A stretch of 64,000 nt of DNA, taken from assembly GCF_014873485.1 (NCBI RefSeq), contig NZ_JADBDT010000001.1, forward strand, positions 2,666,001 to 2,730,000, written 5' to 3'. This document shows positions 57,688-64,000 of this stretch, in pieces. A program made the translations under genes and the position numbers. The notes under the pieces were generated by a model, which worked only from the letters and a program-made list of their open reading frames with translations, made no database searches and had not been told where the DNA came from. Numbering within the stretch: position 1 is the stretch's first letter; each line of letters begins with the position of its first letter. The DNA is from Sphingopyxis sp. OAS728 (lineage in GTDB: Bacteria > Pseudomonadota > Alphaproteobacteria > Sphingomonadales > Sphingomonadaceae).

Positions 57688-59616
57688 TCACGCCCGCGCG
57701 CCCGCTTCCTCGACGCCCGCGCTGTTATGCCGCAGCGCCTTCAGCACGGTGTCGACGATCTGCGGCGCGTTGAGCCCCGCTTCGTCATATTGCAGTTCGG
57801 GCTTGTCCTGATCCTGGAACATGTCGGGCAGGCGCATCGTGCGCAGCTTCAGCCCTGCGTCGATCAGTCCCTCGTCGCTCGCGAGCGTCAGCACATGTGC
57901 GCCGAGCCCGCCGACGCTGTTCTCCTCGATCGTCACGCAAACTTCGTGGCTCGCGAGCGTCTTGCGGATCAGCTCCTCGTCGAGCGGCTTGGCGAAGCGG
58001 AGGTCGATCACGCTCGTCGACAGCCCGCGCGCTTCCAGCGTGTCGGCCGCCTTCAGTGCCTCGGCGAGCCTTGTGCCGAGCGACAGGATCGCCACCGTCT
58101 TGCCGCTGCGCACGACGCGGCCCTTGCCGATCTCCAGCTTCACCGGAACCTCGGGCAGCGCCACCCCGGTGCCATTGCCGCGCGGATAGCGGAAGGCGAT
58201 CGGGCCATCATCATATTCGGCGGCGGTATAGGTCATATGGACCAGCTCGGCCTCGTCGGCCGCCGCCATCACCACCATGTTGGGCAAGGTTGCCAGATAA
58301 GTGACATCGAACGAGCCGGCATGCGTCGAGCCGTCGGCGCCGACGAGCCCCGCGCGGTCGATCGCAAAGCGCACCGGCAAATTCTGGATCGCCACATCAT
58401 GCACGACCTGATCATAGGCGCGCTGCAGGAAGGTCGAATAGATCGCCGCGAACGGCCGCATCCCCTGCGCCGCAAGCCCGGCGGCAAAGGTCACCGCATG
58501 TTGCTCCGCAATCCCGACGTCGAAGGTCCGCTCGGGATGCGCCTTCGCGAATTTATCGACCCCGGTCCCCGACGGCATCGCCGCGGTGATCGCGACGATG
58601 CGCTTGTCGGTCTCGGCGAGCTTCGCCAGCGTCTCGCCAAACACATTCTGGTACTGCGGCGGTCCCGGCGGCGCCTTCGCCTGCTCGCCGGTGATCACGT
58701 CGAATTTCTGCACGCCATGATATTTGTCGGCGGCGGCCTCGGCAGGGGCATAGCCCTTGCCCTTCACCGTCACCGCATGGATCAGCACCGGGCCATGGTC
58801 GCTGTCGCGCACATTTTCGAGCACCGGGATCAGATGCTCGAGATTATGCCCGTCGATCGGCCCGACATAATAAAAGCCGAGTTCCTCGAACAAAGTCCCG
58901 CCCATCGCCATGCCGCGCGCATATTCGTCGGTCTTCTTCGCCGCCTTGTGCAGCGGCTCGGGCAGCTTGCGCGCAAAGCGCCGCGCAATCTCGCGCAGCT
59001 CGATAAACGGCCGCGACGACACCAGCTTCGCCAGATAGGCCGACAGCCCGCCGACCGGCGGCGCGATCGACATGTCGTTGTCGTTGAGGATGACGATCAG
59101 CCGGTTGCCCGCCGCGGCGGCGTTGTTCATCGCTTCATAGGCCATGCCCGCCGACATCGACCCGTCGCCGATCACCGCGATCGCGCGGCCGGGTTCGTCC
59201 TTCAGCTTGTTCGCGATCGCAAAGCCAAGCGCCGCGCTGATCGAGGTCGAGCTGTGCGCCGCGCCGAACGGATCATATTCGCTCTCGCTGCGCTTGGTGA
59301 AGCCGCTGAGGCCACCCCCGGTGCGCAGCGTCCGGATGCGGTCGCGGCGTCCGGTGATGATCTTGTGCGGATAGCATTGGTGCCCGACGTCCCACACGAT
59401 CTTGTCGCGCGGGGTGTCGAACACATAATGGAGCGCGGTCGTCAGCTCGACGACGCCGAGCCCCGAGCCGAGATGCCCGCCGGTCGTCCCGACGGCCGAA
59501 ATCATCTCGGCGCGCAGCTCGTCGGCGAACTGGCGGAGGTCTTCGGGCTTCAGCTTGCGGAGGTCGGCGGGGACATCCACCGTGTCGAGCAGCGGCGTAT
59601 GCGGACGATCAGTCAT
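57688..59616 (-). CDS. dxs: 1-Deoxy-D-xylulose-5-phosphate synthase
   Basis: This 642-residue thiamine-diphosphate enzyme starts the MEP isoprenoid pathway, needed for carotenoids, quinones and hopanoids. Its marks are [40 protein letters not shown], the ThDP-binding [20 protein letters not shown] and the later [37 protein letters not shown]. Length is normal. The start ATG 59616 ([16 protein letters not shown]) is chosen; the frame continues upstream without similarity. The two-gene unit at 59663-60735 lies 46 bp upstream on the same strand. Confidence 0.95.
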   Translation of the reverse strand: MTDRPHTPLLDTVDVPADLRKLKPEDLRQFADELRAEMISAVGTTGGHLGSGLGVVELTTALHYVFDTPRDKIVWDVGHQCYPHKIITGRRDRIRTLRTGGGLSGFTKRSESEYDPFGAAHSSTSISAALGFAIANKLKDEPGRAIAVIGDGSMSAGMAYEAMNNAAAAGNRLIVILNDNDMSIAPPVGGLSAYLAKLVSSRPFIELREIARRFARKLPEPLHKAAKKTDEYARGMAMGGTLFEELGFYYVGPIDGHNLEHLIPVLENVRDSDHGPVLIHAVTVKGKGYAPAEAAADKYHGVQKFDVITGEQAKAPPGPPQYQNVFGETLAKLAETDKRIVAITAAMPSGTGVDKFAKAHPERTFDVGIAEQHAVTFAAGLAAQGMRPFAAIYSTFLQRAYDQVVHDVAIQNLPVRFAIDRAGLVGADGSTHAGSFDVTYLATLPNMVVMAAADEAELVHMTYTAAEYDDGPIAFRYPRGNGTGVALPEVPVKLEIGKGRVVRSGKTVAILSLGTRLAEALKAADTLEARGLSTSVIDLRFAKPLDEELIRKTLASHEVCVTIEENSVGGLGAHVLTLASDEGLIDAGLKLRTMRLPDMFQDQDKPELQYDEAGLNAPQIVDTVLKALRHNSAGVEEAGARA

Positions 59617-59662
59617 CGTGCGGTCATACTGCCAAGCGGATGGGGTGTCGAACGAAAAGGGA

Positions 59663-59905
59663 TCAGTCGCCCTCGCGCTCGTCGCGCTCCCCCCCACGCT
59701 CTTTCGCCGCATCGACCTGCGCATAAAGCCCGCGCACCATCAGGTCGGTGAACACCAGCATCACCCCGACCATCCCCAGGAACAGCGCGACCGCGACCGC
59801 GGGAAGGGGCCCGACCATGCCGACCCCCTCCTTCTTCATCATGGCCGCGAGCACCGCCGCCGCCGCCATGAAGGCATAGCCGATGAAGCGCGGGATACGG
59901 CTCAT
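59663..59905 (-). CDS. Small two-helix membrane protein
   Basis: This 80-residue protein has two hydrophobic helices ([20 protein letters not shown] is the first and [20 protein letters not shown] the second) and a highly charged C-terminal tail ([16 protein letters not shown]). No family is recognised. Its ATG overlaps the stop of the upstream gene (ATGA, 59902-59905), so it is translated with the HExxH protein. It could be a membrane partner or anchor of that putative peptidase. dxs follows 46 bp away on the same strand. Confidence 0.72.
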   Translation of the reverse strand: MSRIPRFIGYAFMAAAAVLAAMMKKEGVGMVGPLPAVAVALFLGMVGVMLVFTDLMVRGLYAQVDAAKERGGERDEREGD

Positions 59906-60735
59906 TCCGCCTCCTCCGGGAGCGAACCATAGTCCGAAAGGTCGATTGCCATGATGTCGGCGACCAGGTCGCGCTTCGCAACATAGCGCGCCGCATCCTT
60001 GAGGTCGGCCGCGAGATGCGGCTTCAGATAGGGCGCCGCCGCCATCGGGTCGCGCCCGGCCAGCGTCTCGCTGATCGCCAGCGCGCTCATCAGCGCGCGT
60101 TCGGACAGATAACCCTGCCAGCCCGAGATATACCAGCCCGCGCCGATCGACGTCCCGGCCTCGTCCTTGGTGTGATAACCATAGCGTGCATTATTGCCGA
60201 GGAAGATACCAAAGCCGAGCGCGACCGCGGTGAGGTCGGTCAGCAGCTCCTCGCAGTCGGCACCGCCGGGCGCGGCACGCTGTGTGCCGGTCATCCAATA
60301 ATGCGCCGTTTCGTGCCCCAGCGTCGCGACGAGCGCTGATTCGTCGGCGAGCTGGCTGCGCGAGGCGACGATCTCCGCCAGCCAGCCGCCCGCGCCGTCC
60401 TCGACGAGCTGGAAGGTGCCCGCCGCACTTTGCCCGCTGTGGGTGACCGCATGCCGCTCCGACACCGCCATATGCGCCCGCGCGCCATCGACCATCACCA
60501 GCCGCGTCGGCCAGTCACCGATCCCCGCGATCGCCATCACCTGTCCCAGCAGTTCGGACGCGCGGGCGTCGCCGGATAACCGGCTATCGGGAAAACAATC
60601 GCCGTCGGGCGTCGCCAACATACGGACGCGATGCGCATCCAGTCCGCCGAATTCATCGAGCAGCCAGCGGAACCCCGCCAATTGCCATTCCCACTCGTCG
60701 GCCGACAACGGCCGCTTCGGTCCGAACAGGCTCAT
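59902..60735 (-). CDS. Putative HExxH zinc-metallopeptidase-like protein
   Basis: This 277-residue soluble protein has no signal peptide. Residues 141-145 read HETAH, preceded by SALVATLG and followed 17 residues later by DCEELLTDLTAVALGFG, which could give the third zinc ligand (Glu162 or Glu163) as in gluzincin-like or IrrE/M48-like folds. The N-terminal third (PLSADEWEWQLAGFRWLLDE) has no known match. I choose ATG 60735 (MSLFGPKRPL). It is coupled by ATGA overlap to a small two-helix membrane protein, suggesting a membrane-associated peptidase. The substrate is unknown. Confidence 0.65.
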   Translation of the reverse strand: MSLFGPKRPLSADEWEWQLAGFRWLLDEFGGLDAHRVRMLATPDGDCFPDSRLSGDARASELLGQVMAIAGIGDWPTRLVMVDGARAHMAVSERHAVTHSGQSAAGTFQLVEDGAGGWLAEIVASRSQLADESALVATLGHETAHYWMTGTQRAAPGGADCEELLTDLTAVALGFGIFLGNNARYGYHTKDEAGTSIGAGWYISGWQGYLSERALMSALAISETLAGRDPMAAAPYLKPHLAADLKDAARYVAKRDLVADIMAIDLSDYGSLPEEAE

Positions 60736-60941
60736 GCCGACGGGCGTCCGGCGGGCACGCAATCGCGTCCGCTGGCGGAACCAATAGCGACGCGAAGGAA
60801 TATCAAAACAGTGAAGGCGCATCGGTGCATGAAAACCACATGCGGCCAAATGCATCCTTCGGCAAGACGAAGCCGTTACAAGGACGGATTGTTTACTTAC
60901 GCCCTCGTAAAACGGGGCAAGGCAACAGGATATTGAAGCGG

Positions 60942-61979
60942 ATGACCATGCGCGATTTAAGACTGTTCTTCCGCATCGGCCCGTCTGGACGAATCATCCC
61001 GCTTCTTGCCGCCTTCGCGTTCGCCGCACCCGCCGCCGCCGACGACGCGCCCTTGCCTTATGACCTGACCGCCACAACCCCCGACAATGGGCTGGTGGAC
61101 GGGCTCGCGACCGGCATCGACGCCGAACCGGCGCGCTATGTCCAGAACACCGATATCGACGAGAATATCCTGCTGCCGGGCCGGCGCGACGATGACGACG
61201 AGGAATCCGAACGCAAATGGTCGCGCGACTATATCGCCGTCGCGGCCGGGGTGATGAACACCCCCGATTATAACGGATCGGACGATCGCCGTTTCCTGCC
61301 CGCCTTTTACGTTCGCGGCCGGTACGAGGGTTTTTCCTTTTCGACCCGCGGCACCAATTTCCAGGTCGACCTGATCCGCCATCGCCGCGGGCAAAAGATC
61401 GACTGGAAATTCGGCCCGATCATCAGCCTGCGCAACGACCGTACCGGCAGCGTCAAGGATCCGCAGGTCGACCTGCTGCCCGACCGCAAGATGGCGGTCG
61501 AAATGGGCATCTTCACCGGGGTCACCAAGACGGGCGTGATCACCAGCGCTTACGACCAGCTCGGCTTTCGCATGGTCGCGCTCAAGGATATTTCGGGCCG
61601 GCACGGCAGCTGGACCGCCTCGCCGACGATCGACTACGGCACCCCGCTCTCGAAACGCGCCTTTGTCGGCATCTCGGCGTCGATGAACATCTATGGCAAG
61701 GGTTTTGGCCGCTATTATTTCGACGTCGACCCGCTCGGCAGCGCCGCGAGCGGCCTGCCCGTCTATAGCGGCGCGGGGCGGAAGGCGACGATCGGCAAAT
61801 ATACGCTCGGGATGGCGGGCGCCTATGCGCTGTCGGGCGACCTGCGCAAGGGCTTCGTCCTGATCGGCGGCGCGCAATATGGCCGCATGGGCGATCGCTT
61901 CGCCGACTCGCCGATCGTGAAGGACGCGGGCAGCAAGGACCAGTGGCTGTTCGGCGCGGGTTTGGCGTATCAGTTCTGA
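60942..61979 (+). CDS. MipA/OmpV family outer-membrane protein
   Basis: This 345-residue protein has a signal peptide (IPLLAAFAFAAPAAAD) and a beta-barrel of the MipA/OmpV family. Marks are DYIAVAAGVMNTPDYNGSDD, RFLPAFYVRGRYEGFSFS, and the C-terminal DQWLFGAGLAYQF with terminal Phe. In E. coli MipA is a scaffold linking murein synthase and hydrolase. An acidic insert (GRRDDDDEESERK) is present near residue 80. ATG 60942 and ATG 60948 are both possible starts. It is divergent from the HExxH gene across about 200 bp. Repeats follow its 3' end. Confidence 0.87.
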   Translation: MTMRDLRLFFRIGPSGRIIPLLAAFAFAAPAAADDAPLPYDLTATTPDNGLVDGLATGIDAEPARYVQNTDIDENILLPGRRDDDDEESERKWSRDYIAVAAGVMNTPDYNGSDDRRFLPAFYVRGRYEGFSFSTRGTNFQVDLIRHRRGQKIDWKFGPIISLRNDRTGSVKDPQVDLLPDRKMAVEMGIFTGVTKTGVITSAYDQLGFRMVALKDISGRHGSWTASPTIDYGTPLSKRAFVGISASMNIYGKGFGRYYFDVDPLGSAASGLPVYSGAGRKATIGKYTLGMAGAYALSGDLRKGFVLIGGAQYGRMGDRFADSPIVKDAGSKDQWLFGAGLAYQF

Positions 61980-62010
61980 CGGCTTTCGACCGGAAGCGGA
62001 CGTCTCTTCT

Positions 62011-62126
62011 CCCCTCCCGCTTGCGGGAGGGGTCGGGGGTGGGCAGCAACGTTGCGATCAGCCCACCCCGCTGCGACTAACCAGCAAGCTGGCAAGTCTC
62101 GCTGCCCCTCCCGCAGGCGGGAGGGG
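62011..62126. repeat. GC-rich palindromic repeat (CCCCTCCCGC type)
   Basis: Two hairpins, CCCCTCCCGCTTGCGGGAGG with GG (62011-62032) and CCCCTCCCGCAGGCGGGAGG with GG (62105-62126), flank a larger GTGGGC/GCCCAC pairing in the centre. The element fills most of the 198-bp gap between the MipA and LysR genes. Such elements are widespread in sphingomonads. No gene is visible in the gap. Confidence 0.85.
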
Positions 62127-62177
62127 ATATTCGAGCACTACTCAAACGGCAGCTTCCCACCCCTAAGCCGCCATTCC

Positions 62178-63068
62178 TCAAACCAGCCCCGCCATCCGCA
62201 TCCGCGCTTTCATTTCCGCGATGAACAGCCGCACCGCGGGCAAGCCCGCGCGCGACGGTTCGAACAGCAGATGCACCGGCAGCGCGGGCGGCTGCTCATC
62301 CGCCAGCAGCGATATCAGCCGCCCCGCATCGACCGCCTCGATGACCTGATAGCTCAGCAGATTGGCGATCCCCAGTCCCGCCTCGGCCGCCGCCAAAATC
62401 CCGTCGACGGTGTTGAGAAGCAGCCGCGGCCGCGGTTCGACGCGCCAGCGGCCCGATACGAACTGCCATTCGCCCGCCGCTCGCGGCCCCATCGCCGCGA
62501 TCAGGTCGTGCCCCGCCAGATCGGTCACGCTTGCAGGCGCCCCGCGCCGCGCCAGATAGGCCGGACTCGCGACCAGCATCTGCCGCACCCAGCCGATACG
62601 AACCGCCTTCAGCCCCGAATCGGCGAGCGGCCCGATCCGCACGGCGACGTCGATCCCCTCCTCGACGATGCGGACATTGCGGTCGATCAGCATCATCCGC
62701 ACCGCCAGCTCACGGTGCTGCGCCATCAGCCCGCCGACTACAGGTAGCACATGCAGCCGCCCGAACATCACTGGCGCGGTCAGGTGCAGCTGCCCACGCG
62801 GTTCGGCCTCGGCACCGCGCAGCTCGCGCTCGGCGCCCGCGAGATCGGCGAGGATGCGCCGCGCCTGCTCCAGAAACGCCGCCCCCGCGTCGGTCAACGC
62901 GACCGCGCGCGTCGAACGGTGGAACAGGCTCGTCCCCAGCCGCGCCTCGAGCGCCGCGATCCCGCGCGTTACCGCGGGCGGCGAGCTGCCGAGCTTGCGC
63001 GCCGCGGCGGCGAACCCGCCCTCGCTTGCGACAGCAACGAACATTTCCAGCGTGAGCAACCGGTCCAT
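62178..63068 (-). CDS. LysR-family transcriptional regulator
   Basis: This 296-residue regulator has the N-terminal helix-turn-helix GGFAAAARKLGSSPPAVTRG, then LFHRSTRAVALTDAGAAF, and a C-terminal effector domain from GQLHLTAPVMFGRLHVLPVV to FIAEMKARMRMAGLV. It is divergent from the FMN-oxidase-like and VOC genes at 63207 and 63830 and probably controls them. An inverted repeat (63073-63089) stands next to its start codon. ATG 63068 is the start; longer frames read across the promoter. Confidence 0.9.
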   Translation of the reverse strand: MDRLLTLEMFVAVASEGGFAAAARKLGSSPPAVTRGIAALEARLGTSLFHRSTRAVALTDAGAAFLEQARRILADLAGAERELRGAEAEPRGQLHLTAPVMFGRLHVLPVVGGLMAQHRELAVRMMLIDRNVRIVEEGIDVAVRIGPLADSGLKAVRIGWVRQMLVASPAYLARRGAPASVTDLAGHDLIAAMGPRAAGEWQFVSGRWRVEPRPRLLLNTVDGILAAAEAGLGIANLLSYQVIEAVDAGRLISLLADEQPPALPVHLLFEPSRAGLPAVRLFIAEMKARMRMAGLV

Positions 63069-63072
63069 TATT

Positions 63073-63089
63073 ATTCCATTTACCGGAAT
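63073..63089. promoter_or_regulatory. Inverted repeat, putative LysR operator
   Basis: ATTCC-ATTTACC-GGAAT is a 5-bp inverted repeat with 7-nt spacer, including a T-N11-A pattern as in LysR boxes. It is 5 bp from the LysR start codon and about 120 bp from the divergent gene. The sequence is AT-rich against its surroundings. Confidence 0.5.
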
Positions 63090-63206
63090 TAACTTGTTCG
63101 ATCTTCCTTCATTATCACCAACAGCGCAATGACATATATCCGGACGGGCGAACGAAGGCAGCCCTCCTCCCGGCCTTCGTTCGCTTCCTTTTCGAAAGGC
63201 GATCCG

Positions 63207-63833
63207 ATGGCGCAGAATTACCGGCACACATTGTTCGACGATGCGGTGAAGGCCGAGCAGGAGCGCCATGGCTCGCGCGCATCCTATGCCAAGATGGACG
63301 CCGGGGCCGATGGCACCCCCGACACGCTGACGCCCCGCGAAATCGCCTTTATCGAGGCACGCGACAGCTTTTACATGGCGAGCGTCAATGCCGAAGGCTG
63401 GCCCTATATGCAGCACCGCGGCGGCCCCGCGGGCTTCCTCCTCCACGTCGCGGGCAACCGCATCGGCTTCGCCGACTATCGCGGTAACAAGCAATATATC
63501 AGCACCGCCAATATCAAGGGCAATGACCGCGTCTCTTTGTTCCTGATGGATTATCCGAACAAGGAACGGCTGAAACTCGTCGGCCACGCCCACAGCGTCG
63601 AACTCGCCGACGATCCTGCCGCGGTCACCGCACTCATGCCAAAGGCTTATCGCGCGACGCCCGAGCGGGCCCTATTTATCGATGTGATCGGCTGGGAATG
63701 GAATTGCTCGCAGCACATCACCCCGCGCTTCACCGAGGCCGAGATTTCCGCCGCGATCCGCCCGATGGCGGATGAACTCAACCAATTGCGCGCCGAAATC
63801 GCCGCGCTCAGAGCAGAAAAGGACGCAAAATGA
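63207..63833 (+). CDS. Pyridoxamine 5'-phosphate oxidase-like flavoprotein
   Basis: This 208-residue protein is of the split-barrel flavoprotein family, separate from the one at 17112. Motifs are EARDSFYMASVNAEGWPYMQ, HRGGPAGFLLHVAGNRIGFA, KQYISTANIKGNDRVSLFLM and DYPNKERLKLVGHAHSVELA. A C-terminal coiled coil (DELNQLRAEIAALRAEKDA) may form a dimer. ATG 63207 (MAQNYRHTLFDDAV) is best, since upstream frame residues are not conserved. The gene is divergent from a LysR regulator and is coupled to a VOC gene (ATGA). The substrate is unknown. Confidence 0.86.
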   Translation: MAQNYRHTLFDDAVKAEQERHGSRASYAKMDAGADGTPDTLTPREIAFIEARDSFYMASVNAEGWPYMQHRGGPAGFLLHVAGNRIGFADYRGNKQYISTANIKGNDRVSLFLMDYPNKERLKLVGHAHSVELADDPAAVTALMPKAYRATPERALFIDVIGWEWNCSQHITPRFTEAEISAAIRPMADELNQLRAEIAALRAEKDAK

Positions 63834-64000
63834 CCACCGCACTGACCCAGGGCGCCCACCATATCGGCCTCGCCGTCCGCGATGTGACCGAAGCGCGCGA
63901 CTTCTTCGTCGAGGCCTTGGGCTTCACCGTCGCCGCCGAACGTCCCGACTATCCCGCGATCTTCGTCTCCGACGGCACGACCCTGCTCACGCTGTGGCAG
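63830..64000 (+). CDS. VOC-family (glyoxalase-like) protein, partial at window end
   Basis: Only the first 57 residues are in the window. They read QGAHHIGLAVRDVTEARDFF and VEALGFTVAAERPDYPAIFV, the standard opening of a glyoxalase/bleomycin-resistance-like domain with the first metal His in HHIGL. The start ATG overlaps the stop of the FMN-oxidase-like gene, so they are an operon, probably under the divergent LysR regulator. The remainder lies beyond position 64000. Confidence 0.85.
   Translation, partial: MTTALTQGAHHIGLAVRDVTEARDFFVEALGFTVAAERPDYPAIFVSDGTTLLTLWQ

Overview
This window is chromosomal DNA from a GC-rich alphaproteobacterium. The protein set points to the order Sphingomonadales, with general resemblance to Sphingopyxis: DUF4402 and UrcA secreted proteins, a TonB receptor, a DUF3035 lipoprotein, and sphingomonad-like short palindromic repeats between genes. 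The genus is a guess from resemblance only. Coding density is high. Most genes are housekeeping or metabolic, packed into short operons with ATGA or GTGA overlaps. I see no prophage, CRISPR array, rRNA operon, complete transposon or integrase.

Layout. 1-932 is decayed DNA: a LuxR N-terminal fragment abuts a frameshifted ParB-like fragment, then about 400 bp of non-coding sequence runs to the 3' end of a tRNA-Gln gene, a plausible scar of an integrative element. 1162-8168 holds an adrenodoxin-reductase-type flavoprotein, a DoxX-like protein, an M19 dipeptidase, an acyl-CoA dehydrogenase, an ArsR regulator divergent from a lipid desaturase, an M20 amidohydrolase and a GlsB-type membrane protein. 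8165-18622 has nadB, an ABC ATPase, two DUF4402 proteins around a zf-CHCC protein, tldD, a signal-peptidase-I-like protein lacking its lysine, and secreted or soluble proteins of unknown or minor role. 18623-20679 is a nitrogen unit (sigma-54 promoter, glnK, amtB, two terminators). 20823-23453 is a TonB receptor followed by a perfect 27-nt palindrome and an orphan terminator that may define a small RNA.

23490-31737 contains a glyoxalase-like protein divergent from a double-HxlR regulator, a GMC oxidoreductase, a four-gene lipid-hydroxylase operon, a second sterol-desaturase-like gene overlapping a GNAT gene antisense by 64 nt, a membrane AraC regulator and an UrcA protein. 31886-41427 has recQ, a CPA2 antiporter, an SDR/LysR divergent pair, an MHYT-GGDEF-EAL protein and an ATM1-type ABC exporter. 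41532-46862 carries lptA, lptC and rnd, a double cold-shock-domain protein, dps, a GDT1-like membrane protein and a diguanylate cyclase.

47069-52815 is a purE-purK-folA-M19-ribF-GDPD run, then a GIY-YIG gene between palindromic repeats. 52952-56843 is ileS-lspA-DUF3035 lipoprotein. 56902-60735 has a membrane protein, dxs and a two-gene unit with an HExxH protein. 60942 to the end has a MipA/OmpV porin-like protein and a LysR regulator divergent from a flavin/PLP-oxidase-like plus glyoxalase pair that runs off the edge.

The window's most unusual signals are regulatory or structural: the orphan palindrome-promoter-terminator unit at 23311-23453, the lysine-less signal peptidase, a Shine-Dalgarno sequence held in a hairpin at 14681-14697, two families of roughly 85-95 nt palindromic elements each present in opposite orientations, and four convergent gene pairs that overlap by exactly four bases at their stop codons. 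I did not find a clear new multi-gene system; the candidates are ranked in the findings.
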